DNA of 64,000 bases from Jatrophihabitans_A lederbergiae. Lineage in GTDB: Bacteria > Actinomycetota > Actinomycetes > Mycobacteriales > Jatrophihabitantaceae. Location: positions 221,919 through 285,918 of the forward strand of contig NZ_JAVREH010000002.1 of assembly GCF_031845305.1 (NCBI RefSeq), in the 5' to 3' direction. Below are positions 17,997-26,131 of the stretch, in pieces; position 1 is the first letter of the stretch; each line of letters begins with the position of its first letter. Made by a program: the position numbers and the translations under genes. The notes under the pieces were generated by a model. That model ran no database searches, had not been told where the DNA came from, and saw only the letters and a program-made list of their open reading frames with translations.

Positions 17997-19099
17997 CGCC
18001 GCGGGTGACGATCGTGCACGAGCGCTTCACCGAGTTCGCCGGTTCGGAACAGGTGGTGGCACAGCTGGCTCAGCTCTGGCCGGACGCGCCGGTACGCGCG
18101 CCGATCGCGCTGCCCGATGGCCTGCCGCCCGTCCTGCGCGAGCGCGTCCGTGGCACCGGCCTCAGCCGGTTGGTCCGCCGCGGCGGTGGTTACGCACACT
18201 TGCTACCGGCACTGCCGCTTGCCATGCGCCGGCTGTCACTGGGCGATCCGGACGTGGTGGTCGCAAGTCATCACGCCTTTGCCAACCAGGTGGTTCACGC
18301 CACCACCGCTCCGGTGATCTCATATGTGCACAGCCCGGCGCGATGGGTGTGGGATCCCGCCATGCGGGCGGGCGAGGCCGGGGGTGCCGCGGGAGCGGCG
18401 ATGCTCGGGGCGTTCGCCGCCGCCTACCGGCCCGCGGACCGAAAGGCGGCCGTGCGGCTGGCGGGTATCGTCGCCAACTCCCGGGCGGTCGCCGAGCGAA
18501 TCGCGCAGTGGTGGGATCAGCCCTCGACGGTGGTACACCCACCGGTGGACACCGAGTACTACACGCCTGATGAAGATGTTCCGCGCGAGGAATTCCTGTT
18601 GCTGGCAGGCCGTCTGGTTCCGTACAAGCGTCCCGCTCTGGCCATCGAGGCTGCACGACGTGCGGGAATGCGGCTGGTGGTCGCCGGGGACGGTCGGATG
18701 CGTGCCGAGTGCGAGCGGGTTGCCGGACCGCACACCGAGTTCGTGGGGCGGGTGCCCGATGACCAGTTGCGATCGTTGTTCCGGCGCTGTGCCGCGCTGT
18801 TGATGCCCGGGGTCGAGGATTTCGGCATCGTTCCCGTCGAGGCGCAGGCATGTGGGGCTCCGGTGATCGCGACCGGTGCGGGTGGTGCGCTGGACACGGT
18901 GGTTCCTGGGCGCACGGGTGAACTGGTCCATTTCGGCAGCGGTGACGGCGCGGGCCTGACCCAGCGCTGGGCACTGGCGTTGCGGGAGTTGGACCCCGGT
19001 CATTACCGCGTCGGGGCGGTTCGCGAGCACGCCGAGGGATTCTCCTCTCAGCGATTCCGTTCCAGCATGAACGCTCTGATCGGGACAATCATGGACTGA
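17993..19099 (+). CDS. Family 4 glycosyltransferase
   Basis: A 368-residue GT-B protein. Characteristic stretches are VHERFTEFAGSEQVVAQL at the N-terminus, SYVHSPARWVWDP, LLLAGRLVPYKRPALAIEA, LVVAGDGRMRAECE and LLMPGVEDFGIVPVEAQACG with GTGA-type GAPVIATGAGG. This set is typical of GT4 enzymes annotated as mannosyltransferases in EPS clusters. The GTG start overlaps the stop of the beta-helix lipoprotein gene by 4 bp. Confidence 0.92.
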   Translation: MTPRVTIVHERFTEFAGSEQVVAQLAQLWPDAPVRAPIALPDGLPPVLRERVRGTGLSRLVRRGGGYAHLLPALPLAMRRLSLGDPDVVVASHHAFANQVVHATTAPVISYVHSPARWVWDPAMRAGEAGGAAGAAMLGAFAAAYRPADRKAAVRLAGIVANSRAVAERIAQWWDQPSTVVHPPVDTEYYTPDEDVPREEFLLLAGRLVPYKRPALAIEAARRAGMRLVVAGDGRMRAECERVAGPHTEFVGRVPDDQLRSLFRRCAALLMPGVEDFGIVPVEAQACGAPVIATGAGGALDTVVPGRTGELVHFGSGDGAGLTQRWALALRELDPGHYRVGAVREHAEGFSSQRFRSSMNALIGTIMD

Positions 19100-19127
19100 T
19101 TATCACACAGCGTATTCGTTCAATTAC

Positions 19128-19147
19128 ATACGGTTGCTTTCCCGTAT
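19128..19147. repeat. Inverted repeat downstream of the GT4 gene
   Basis: ATACGG and CCGTAT form a 6-bp stem with an 8-nt loop in the AT-richer gap before the sugar transferase gene. No U-tract follows, so it may be a weak terminator or a protein-binding site. Confidence 0.3.
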
Positions 19148-19231
19148 CGAGCGCGCACCTCGCTGGGGGGTCGGTAGCAATCGGCTGGACGTCACATTAT
19201 GTGTTCGTTACCGGATGCGGTCTCGTTCGAT

Positions 19232-19260
19232 TTGATCTCGACACGACGACGAACGATATT
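19232..19260 (+). promoter_or_regulatory. Candidate promoter of the sugar transferase gene
   Basis: TTGATC and GATATT are separated by 17 nt, a reasonable -35/-10 pair. The transcript would start about 45-50 nt upstream of the ATG at 19315. Prediction from sequence only. Confidence 0.4.
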
Positions 19261-19314
19261 TGGTGGGCCTGACCAGGTGCCCGTCAGGTGAATCAGTGCT
19301 TGCTCGGGGGATTG

Positions 19315-20796
19315 ATGTATCTGCTCTCGCAGGGCGTGGCGACGGACCGTCGAAAGATGGTGCACACCGCCATGCTCGTGGCCTTCGACTCCGTCGCCAT
19401 GGTGCTCTCGTTCGAGGTGGCGAGGTGGCTTCGCGGTCAGTCGGGCCGCTCATTCGCCCACAGCGTCGATTTCGTACGCTTCACTGCCCTGATGTTCGGT
19501 ACGATTCCCCTGTGGATACTGGTATTCGGTGTATGCGGTTTGTACTCCACCAGAGCTGACACCGGGCAGGCCAACGAAGCGGGCCGCGTGACGGCGGCCG
19601 TTTTCGGTGGCGTGATGGTCCTGATGTCTTTGGACTACCTCAGCCTCGATGTACGCATCTTCCCCAGCCGTTCCGTGCCGCTGATCGCACTGCTGGTGGG
19701 GGTTCCGCTGGTGGTGGCGGGGCGACAGTGCGTGCGCCGGGCGATGCGCAACCTGTACGTCCGAGGACGCGGTCTGCACAACGTGATACTCATCGGCACC
19801 GGCGAGGTCGCCGGGCGCATCGCGAACCGGCTGACCGATCCGGCTCATGGTTACCGGCTGGTCGCTGCGGTCGACGCGAAGCGCGCGGGTGAGCAGTTGC
19901 TCGGTCGCATTCCCGTCTACAGGAGCGTGCAAGAGGCGATCGAGGCATATCCCGAGCATCCGATCGCCGAGGTGGTGCAAGCCGATCTGGACATCCCGCG
20001 CGAGGAAGCGGTGCGCCAGATGAGCTATGCCAACTCCCGCGGGATGAGCTACCGCTTCGTTCCGGACATGTACGGCGTGTACGCGGCGGCCTCGACCATG
20101 GCCACGATCGACGGCGTGCCGGTGATGGAGGTGCGGCTCACCTCGCTGGGGGGCTGGGGCGCGGTCGGCAAGCGGATCTTCGACGCCGTCGGCGCATTCC
20201 TGCTACTGATCGCCTTGGGGCCGGTCATGGCGGTCCTCGCTGTCGCGGTGAAGTTGAGCGAGCCGGCCGGGCCGATCCTCTACACCCAGCAGCGGTTGGG
20301 TCTGCGCGGCAAGACGATCGCCGTGAAGAAGTTCCGCAGCATGAGCTGGCGATACTCCACGGGACCTGACCGGGAGTTCAAGACCGCGGAGGCCGCGTTC
20401 CACGCGATGGGACGCTCAGACCTCATCCCGGAGTTCCGGCTCACGCACAAGGTTGCCGACGATCCTCGCGTGTCGCGACTCGGCAAGTTCATGCGCAAGA
20501 CGAGTCTGGACGAGCTGCCCCAGCTCTATGACGCGTTGCGGGGCGAGTTGAGTCTGGTGGGACCGAGGCCGATCACCCAGGCCGAGCTCGACCGCTACGG
20601 CGATCAGGCCACGAGCTTTCTGGCCCTGAAGCCGGGCATAACCGGACTGTGGCAGGTCAACGGTCGAAGCTCCACGACGTATGAGGAGAGGGTGAAGTTG
20701 GATATCTTCTATGTCGAGCACTGGAGTCTTGGCATGGACCTTTCGATTCTGGCGAGAACCCTGGTGTCGGTCACGGCACGCAAGGGCGCGGTGTGA
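19315..20796 (+). CDS. Exopolysaccharide polyprenyl-phosphate glycosyl-1-phosphate transferase
   Basis: About 493 residues. Four to five N-terminal membrane helices and a Rossmann-like domain (NVILIGTGEVAGRIANRL) precede a fifth helix and the catalytic domain. Catalytic hallmarks are KRIFDAVGAFLLL, GPILYTQQRLGLRGK, KKFRSM, LDELPQL, LSLVGPRP and KPGITGLWQVNGRS. It transfers a sugar phosphate from a nucleotide sugar to undecaprenyl phosphate, the first step of repeat-unit assembly. ATG 19315 has GGGGG 4 nt upstream; GTG 19288 is an alternative. A promoter-like pair lies about 50 nt upstream. Confidence 0.93.
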   Translation: MYLLSQGVATDRRKMVHTAMLVAFDSVAMVLSFEVARWLRGQSGRSFAHSVDFVRFTALMFGTIPLWILVFGVCGLYSTRADTGQANEAGRVTAAVFGGVMVLMSLDYLSLDVRIFPSRSVPLIALLVGVPLVVAGRQCVRRAMRNLYVRGRGLHNVILIGTGEVAGRIANRLTDPAHGYRLVAAVDAKRAGEQLLGRIPVYRSVQEAIEAYPEHPIAEVVQADLDIPREEAVRQMSYANSRGMSYRFVPDMYGVYAAASTMATIDGVPVMEVRLTSLGGWGAVGKRIFDAVGAFLLLIALGPVMAVLAVAVKLSEPAGPILYTQQRLGLRGKTIAVKKFRSMSWRYSTGPDREFKTAEAAFHAMGRSDLIPEFRLTHKVADDPRVSRLGKFMRKTSLDELPQLYDALRGELSLVGPRPITQAELDRYGDQATSFLALKPGITGLWQVNGRSSTTYEERVKLDIFYVEHWSLGMDLSILARTLVSVTARKGAV

Positions 20797-20853
20797 GTCA
20801 GCGCCAGTGCATCGGCTGAAGCCCCAGCCCGGAACCTGCAGGTGAAGGCTGAG

Positions 20854-21900
20854 ATGACGAATACCTCGCTCGTCGGAGTGGTGATGACGGCTTACGACAG
20901 TGGGTCCTTCATCGCCGAGGCGCTCGCCTCCCTGGTGGCCCAATCGAACACCGACTGGCAGTGCGTGGTGGTGGACGACGGTTCGACCGATTCCACGGTT
21001 GACATCGTGCGGGGCATGGCCGCCCAGGACGACCGCATCACCCTGGTGCGGCAGGACCATGGTGGCGTCTCGCGCGCTCGCAATGCCGGCCTGGCGGCGC
21101 TGTCGCCGCAGGCGTGCTACGTGGCGTTCTTCGACAGTGACGATCGGTACCTGGGTGATGCGCTCGAGTCGCTCGTCGCAGTGCTCGACCGGCGCCCGGA
21201 CGCCGTAGGAGCCTTCGGCTGGGCCGAGTACATGGACGAGCACGGCGAGCCCCTGCAGCTCGGGGCGCATCCCGCGCTGCAGCGGGCGCGGCGGGTGACG
21301 CGCGGCTGGCGACTCGGTGATGTCGATCCCGGTGCGGACAGCACCTTCGATGACGTGGCCGTGGCCGGGGCAATCTGGCCGTCCGCGGTGGCGTTGCATC
21401 GGCGGAGTGCTATCACCGCGGCCGGGGGCCTGGACGAGAGCTTCACCAGGCAGGGTGATTGGGAGCTCTACGTCCGGATGGCTCGCCTGGGCCCGTTCGC
21501 GGTGCTGGAGAAGCAGGTCGTGTGGTACCGCCGGCACGGTTCCAACCTGACCGGAGACGTCCTCGAGAGCTGCTACCAGCAGGAGCGCGTCCGGTACAAG
21601 GCGTGGCTGTCGGCCAGCAACAGCCCCACCCAACGCCGGGTGGTCGCACGGGGTGCGCGCCGGATCCAGTTGGCCGGCATCCGGCGGATGCTGCGTCGGC
21701 TGCGGGCGGACGCGTCCTCGCGCCAGCCGTGGTGCGCCCTGATCGACGCGGTCGGGCTCGCGATGATGGGCGCTGCGCTGCTGCGCCGTGGACCTGCCCG
21801 GCCGAGCCGGCGCAGGGTGTCCTGGACGGCGGCAGAAGTTCACCGCGGCAGGCGGATACTGAGGGCGTGCGACTGTCGAAGCGGGTGTCCGGGTTCCTGA
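20854..21900 (+). CDS. Family 2 glycosyltransferase (paralogue of the one at 7379)
   Basis: About 348 residues, GT-A fold: VVMTAYDSGSFIAEALASL, VVVDDGSTDST, FFDSDDRYLGDALESL, and WYRRHGSNLTGD in the acceptor half. Large parts align with the GT2 at 7379-8410, including RRPDAVGA, DEHG, RGWRL, IWP and the QERVR stretch, so the two arose by duplication. ATG 20854 follows GAAGG; GTG 20842 is also possible. Its 3' end overlaps the next small gene by 34 bp. It is the right end of the EPS locus. Confidence 0.9.
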   Translation: MTNTSLVGVVMTAYDSGSFIAEALASLVAQSNTDWQCVVVDDGSTDSTVDIVRGMAAQDDRITLVRQDHGGVSRARNAGLAALSPQACYVAFFDSDDRYLGDALESLVAVLDRRPDAVGAFGWAEYMDEHGEPLQLGAHPALQRARRVTRGWRLGDVDPGADSTFDDVAVAGAIWPSAVALHRRSAITAAGGLDESFTRQGDWELYVRMARLGPFAVLEKQVVWYRRHGSNLTGDVLESCYQQERVRYKAWLSASNSPTQRRVVARGARRIQLAGIRRMLRRLRADASSRQPWCALIDAVGLAMMGAALLRRGPARPSRRRVSWTAAEVHRGRRILRACDCRSGCPGS

Positions 21901-22196
21901 TCGCGTTCGGTGGATGGTCCTGGATCATCTGGCCCACCTTTCTGAAGAACATCTGGAAGGACCCGCGGTCCTGGGACAACGGCGCGACCGCGTTCTTCCT
22001 GGTGCATCTGGCGTTGACCGCGGCGTCGTTGGCCCTAGGCACGGCGATCGGGGTGCTGGGCGTGCTCGGCTGGCTGCGTGCCGGGTCCGGCCGTCCGGCA
22101 CAGGTATCGGTGGTACCTGCCGATCGGATTGACGGTGCGGCCGTCAGCTGTGAGGATCGCCCGGTTCGCTCGTCCCCATCAGGAGGTTCTTCGTGA
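21867..22196 (+). CDS. SCO4848 family small membrane protein
   Basis: A 109-residue protein with two membrane helices. The sequence KRVSGFLIAFGGWSWIIWPT, the FLKNIWKDPRSW motif and a second helix ATAFFLVHLALTAASLALGT are the signature of the SCO4848 family, conserved in actinobacteria with unknown function. About 35 polar residues after the second helix are an extra tail. The GTG start has GAGGG just upstream and lies inside the end of the GT2 gene. The family is usually near a D-Ala-D-Ala carboxypeptidase, which here lies 19 kb to the left. Confidence 0.85.
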   Translation: MRLSKRVSGFLIAFGGWSWIIWPTFLKNIWKDPRSWDNGATAFFLVHLALTAASLALGTAIGVLGVLGWLRAGSGRPAQVSVVPADRIDGAAVSCEDRPVRSSPSGGSS

Positions 22197-22666
22197 CGCA
22201 ACCCGCAGCCGGCTGGTATGCCGACCCCGCCGGGGGGCAGAGTGAGCGGTGGTGGGACGGCGCGCGGTGGTCGGAGTCCACCCGGCCGCTGCCACCGGTG
22301 GCAGGCGGTGCGGCAGCCTATCCGGCCGAGCCCGCGTACTCCGCGCCTCAGCCGTACGGCCAACCGTATGCCCAGCAACAGCCGAACGGCGCGCAACAGC
22401 CGTACGGCCAGCCGTTCTACCCGCAGGGGGGAGGCGCGGGGCAGCAGCCGAACGCCACGCTGTTCCGGCGCAATCGCTACACCGCCTACACCGTCCTGGT
22501 CGGCGTGGCGTACGTGCTGCTCGCCTCGGTGGCCCACTTCGTACTCATCGGCGTGCTGCCGATCCTCTTCACCGTCCGGGCCTTCCGCGGCAAGGAACCG
22601 CTGGCCCCGGTCGCGGCCGTGGTGGCCGCCCTCGCGGTGGTCTTCTCCTTCCTCCTGCTGGCATAG
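22193..22666 (+). CDS. DUF2510 domain membrane protein
   Basis: A 157-residue protein. The N-terminal DUF2510 motif is clear (AGWYADPAGGQSERWWDGARW), followed by a Pro/Gln/Tyr-rich linker with PYGQP repeats and two hydrophobic C-terminal segments. DUF2510 is common in actinobacterial membrane proteins; its function is unknown. GTG 22193 has a perfect AGGAGG 6 nt upstream and overlaps the stop of the SCO4848 gene (GTGA). Confidence 0.85.
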   Translation: MTQPAAGWYADPAGGQSERWWDGARWSESTRPLPPVAGGAAAYPAEPAYSAPQPYGQPYAQQQPNGAQQPYGQPFYPQGGGAGQQPNATLFRRNRYTAYTVLVGVAYVLLASVAHFVLIGVLPILFTVRAFRGKEPLAPVAAVVAALAVVFSFLLLA

Positions 22667-22683
22667 CGATCTGCCGGCCGGCC

Positions 22684-22728
22684 GCCTCAGCCCGGTCGCC
22701 TCAGCCCGGTCGGCCGCCTCAGCCCGGC
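22684..22728. repeat. Three near-identical 14-bp direct repeats
   Basis: GCCTCAGCCCGGTC occurs twice in tandem and a third time, with one change, after a 4-nt insert. The array fills the short gap between convergent genes and runs over the glpK paralogue stop. Confidence 0.6.
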
Positions 22729-24281
22729 CGGGTGCCGGAACCGTCGCGGACCCAGCCGAACGTGCGGGTCACGGCGAACTTCCAGTTCTCGTACTCGCGC
22801 TCGCGCAGCGCGGCGTCCATGCTCGGCGTCCACTGCGCGGCGCGGTGCCAGTTGCGCCGCAGTGACGCCAGGTCCGGCCAGAACCCGACCGACAGCCCCG
22901 CCGCGTACGCCGCTCCCAGCGAGACGGTCTCGGCCATCATCGGCCGCACCACCGGGGTGTCCAGGATGTCGGCCACGAACTGCATCAGCAGGTTGTTCGC
23001 GGTCATGCCACCGTCGACCCGGAGCGCGCGGATGGGCAGGCCGGAGTCGGCGTTCATCGCGTCGATCACCTCGCGGGTCTGCCAGCCGGTGGCCTCCAGC
23101 ACCGCCCGGGCCAGATGCCCCTTGTTCACATACGAGGTCAGCCCCGCGATGACCCCGCGCGCCTCGCCGCGCCAGTGCGGCGCGAACAGTCCCGCGAACG
23201 CGGGAACCACGTAACAGCCGCCGTTGTCGGTCACCGTCCGCGCCAGCGTCTCGATCTCCGGGGCGCTGGAGATCAGGCCCAGGCCGTCGCGGAGCCACTG
23301 CACCAGCGACCCGGTCACCGCGATCGAGCCCTCCAGCGCGTACGTCGGCGGCTCGCCGGCCAGCTGGTAGGCCACCGTCGGGATCAGGCCGTGGCTGGAG
23401 TTGACCAGTTCGCTTCCGGTGTTGAGCAGCAGGAAGCTGCCGGTGCCGTACGTGCACTTGGCGTCCCCGGCGTCGAAGCAGGTCTGCCCGAACAGCGCTG
23501 CCTGCTGGTCGCCGAGGGCGGCGGCGATCGGGGCGCCGGGCACCAGTTCCCGGCAGAGTCCATATACCTCCAGGGACGGCCGGATCTCGGGCAGTACCGC
23601 CGCCGGGATGTCGAAGAAGTCCAGCAGCTGCGGATCCCATTGCAGCGTGCGGATGTTCATCAGCATGTCGCGGCTGGCATTGGTGACATCGGTGACGTGG
23701 ACGCCGCCGTCCGGCCCGCCGGTGAGGTTCCAGATCAGCCAGGTCTCCATCGTTCCGAACAGCAGCTCCCCGTCCTCGGCGCGGCGGCGGGCGCCGGGGA
23801 CGTTCTCCAGCAGCCAGCGCAGCCGGGAGGCGCTGAAGTACGCGGCCATCGGCAGCCCGCAGCGGCGAACCACCTCCACCGCCCGGGGGTCGGCGCCCAG
23901 GGAGTCCATCAGCGCGGCCGTCCGGGTGTCCTGCCAGACGATGGCGCGGTGGATCGGCTCGCCGGTGCGCCGGTTCCACACCACCGTGGTCTCGCGCTGG
24001 TTGGCGATGCCGACGGCGGCGACCTGCTCGGCGACGATGCCGGCATCGGCCAGCGTGGCGGGCACCAGCCGCCGCAGGTTGCGCCAGATCTCTGCCGCGT
24101 CGTGCTCGACCCAGCCCGGTTGGGGAAAGAACTGGTGGTGCTCGTGCTGCCGGACGGCGACGAGCCGGCCGGCCTGGTCGAACACGATGGACCGGGTGGA
24201 GGTGGTGCCCTGGTCGATCGCCAGCACGTAGCGCGCGCTCGGGCCGCCGCCGGTGGGGCGCGTCGTAGCGGAAGTGGTCAT
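22719..24281 (-). CDS. glpK: Glycerol kinase paralogue (FGGY family)
   Basis: About 520 residues, full length for glycerol kinase, which phosphorylates glycerol to glycerol 3-phosphate with ATP. Seen: LAIDQGTTSTRSIVFD at the N-terminus, NQRETTVVWNRRTGEP, IVWQDTRTA, GDQQAALFGQTCF, and in the C-terminal half ALEGSIAVTGSLVQWLRD and VDGGMTANNLLMQF. ATG 24281 overlaps the stop of the upstream IclR gene (ATGA); an upstream ATG inside IclR is not used. A second, more canonical copy lies at 26132-27646 in the opposite direction. They are clearly distinct in sequence, so this is an old duplication or separate acquisition. Confidence 0.9.
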   Translation of the reverse strand: MTTSATTRPTGGGPSARYVLAIDQGTTSTRSIVFDQAGRLVAVRQHEHHQFFPQPGWVEHDAAEIWRNLRRLVPATLADAGIVAEQVAAVGIANQRETTVVWNRRTGEPIHRAIVWQDTRTAALMDSLGADPRAVEVVRRCGLPMAAYFSASRLRWLLENVPGARRRAEDGELLFGTMETWLIWNLTGGPDGGVHVTDVTNASRDMLMNIRTLQWDPQLLDFFDIPAAVLPEIRPSLEVYGLCRELVPGAPIAAALGDQQAALFGQTCFDAGDAKCTYGTGSFLLLNTGSELVNSSHGLIPTVAYQLAGEPPTYALEGSIAVTGSLVQWLRDGLGLISSAPEIETLARTVTDNGGCYVVPAFAGLFAPHWRGEARGVIAGLTSYVNKGHLARAVLEATGWQTREVIDAMNADSGLPIRALRVDGGMTANNLLMQFVADILDTPVVRPMMAETVSLGAAYAAGLSVGFWPDLASLRRNWHRAAQWTPSMDAALREREYENWKFAVTRTFGWVRDGSGTRPG

Positions 24282-25051
24282 CGGCGTGCCGTCAGCAGGT
24301 CGCGCCACACCGACCGGGCCGCCTCGACCACCAGGGCGACGAGCTGCTCGCGCGGCCGGTCCCGGGAGTCACACACCCGCTCCAACGGGCCGGAGATGCC
24401 GATCGCGCCCACCACCCGGCCGCCCAGGCCGCGGATCGGCGCGGCGATCGAGGCCTCACCGACCGAGAACTCCTCGATCTCGGCTGCCCAGCCCTGAGTG
24501 CGGACGGCGACCAGGGCACGGGCCAGCGCCTTCGACGAGGTGATCGTCCGGGCCGTGTAGGACTCCAGCGCCGGGTCGGCCCGCAGTCGCAGGGTCGGCG
24601 TCCAGGCTGTCAGCACCTTGCCGAGCGCGGTGGCATGCGGCGGTACCTGCGCGCCCACCTCGAGCTCCTGCGCCGAGTCGTCCGGCCGGAAGACGTGGTG
24701 GATTATGAACGCCGAGCCGTCCGAGCCCTGCCGCACCGCCGCGACCCGTACCGACTCGCCGCTGCGGCTGGCCAGCGAGTCGGCCCAGTTCACCGCGTGT
24801 GAGCGCAGCTCGTTCGGGTCCAGCCCGATGTGCCCGAGCTCGGTCAGCCCCGTGCCGAGCTGGTATTTGCCGGTTCCGTCGACCTGTTCCAGAAAGCCGA
24901 CGGAGTTCAGCGTCCGCAGCAGGCCGTGTGCCGTGGCCTTCGCGAGATCCAGGGCCTCGGCGATATCGCTCAGTCCCAGGTTGGCGGGGCTGTCGGCGAC
25001 GAGCTGCAGGATCGCGGCGGCCCGCTCCACGGACTGGATGGAACCAGGCAT
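24278..25051 (-). CDS. IclR family transcriptional regulator
   Basis: A 257-residue protein with an N-terminal winged helix-turn-helix (SVERAAAILQLVADSP, then LSDIAEALDLAKATAHGLLR) and a C-terminal IclR effector domain (HVFRPDDS, PPHATALGKVLTAW, EEFSVGEASIAAPIRG). IclR proteins of this kind control glycerol genes in Streptomyces (GylR); the position between the two glycerol kinase transcription units supports the same role. It probably binds the 142-bp gap before the aquaporin gene. It is coupled to the downstream glycerol kinase by ATGA. Confidence 0.9.
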   Translation of the reverse strand: MPGSIQSVERAAAILQLVADSPANLGLSDIAEALDLAKATAHGLLRTLNSVGFLEQVDGTGKYQLGTGLTELGHIGLDPNELRSHAVNWADSLASRSGESVRVAAVRQGSDGSAFIIHHVFRPDDSAQELEVGAQVPPHATALGKVLTAWTPTLRLRADPALESYTARTITSSKALARALVAVRTQGWAAEIEEFSVGEASIAAPIRGLGGRVVGAIGISGPLERVCDSRDRPREQLVALVVEAARSVWRDLLTARR

Positions 25052-25193
25052 TGTCAGACGCTAACCCACTTCGCCGCAGCGGTCGACATTGTCGTCCCGA
25101 AGGTCTATCGCGTCGCTCCGTGCGCTCCTAGATTTCGCACGTGTAACGCTGCCCAGCCCCGGCAGCTCCCCACATCGGAATGGACGTCGTCAG

Positions 25194-26054
25194 ATGGTCA
25201 GAGCCAAGGACACCGCGGACCCCCCAGGCGCCATCCGGACGGATGACGCCCGCGGCGCCATCAAGCCCCGGGTCCCAGGCCTGCGGGGAGAGCTGCTCGC
25301 CGAATTCTTCGGCACCTTCGTGCTCATCCTGTTCGGCACCGGCGTGGTGGCCCAGGTGGTCGGCGGCGGCATCGGTGACCACGACAGCATCGCGTGGGCC
25401 TGGGGACTGGGCGTGACCCTCGGGATCTATGTCGCGGGCAAGATCAGCGGCGCGCACCTCAATCCGGCGGTGTCGGTCGCGCTGGCGGTGTTCCAGGGCT
25501 TCTCCTGGCGCAAGGTGCTGCCGTACTCGCTGGCCCAGACGGCCGGTGCGTTCGTCGCCGCGCTGCTCGTGCGCTGGAACTACACCGAGGTGCTGGCCAA
25601 GGTCGACCCGATGCACACCGTCAAGACTCAGGGCGTCTTCTCGACCCTGCCGGGCAACGGAACGCTGCCGGTCAGCGAACTCGGTGCGCTGCGGGACCAG
25701 ATCATCGGCACCGCCATCCTGGTGTTCGTGATCTTCGCGCTCACCGACGCCCGCAACCAGTCGCCGCTGGCCAACCTCGCGCCGTTCGTGATCGGTCTGC
25801 TGGTCGTCGGCCTGGGCATGGCCTGGGGCACCGACGCCGGTTACGCCATCAACCCGGCCCGTGACTTCGGCCCGCGGCTGGCCTCGTTCGTCACCGGCTA
25901 CCACAGCGCCTGGCGCGACCAGTACGGCAACCTCTTCTTCTGGGTGCCCATCCTCGGCCCGCTGATCGGCGCGGTGGTCGGCGGCGGGCTGTACCAGGCC
26001 CTGGTCACCAGGTACCTGCCCACCGCCGAGCAGGTCGCCGCCACCGAGACCTGA
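25194..26054 (+). CDS. glpF: MIP/aquaporin family glycerol facilitator
   Basis: About 286 residues. The two NPA boxes of the aquaporin family are seen: GAHLNPAVSVAL in the first half and GYAINPARDFGPRL in the second, with a Asp after the second NPA as in glyceroporins. Six membrane segments surround them, after about 30 polar N-terminal residues. It would let glycerol diffuse into the cell. It leads the plus-strand glpF-glpK-glpD operon and is divergent from the IclR gene. ATG 25194 was chosen over an in-frame start 105 bp upstream, which lacks membrane character and lies in the intergenic region. Confidence 0.9.
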   Translation: MVRAKDTADPPGAIRTDDARGAIKPRVPGLRGELLAEFFGTFVLILFGTGVVAQVVGGGIGDHDSIAWAWGLGVTLGIYVAGKISGAHLNPAVSVALAVFQGFSWRKVLPYSLAQTAGAFVAALLVRWNYTEVLAKVDPMHTVKTQGVFSTLPGNGTLPVSELGALRDQIIGTAILVFVIFALTDARNQSPLANLAPFVIGLLVVGLGMAWGTDAGYAINPARDFGPRLASFVTGYHSAWRDQYGNLFFWVPILGPLIGAVVGGGLYQALVTRYLPTAEQVAATET

Positions 26055-26131
26055 GCCGCGCGCTCATCTCGTACCCAGCCAGCCAGCCGAACGCCCAGCC
26101 AGCCGCACGCGCCCAGCAGAGGAGAAGTCAG

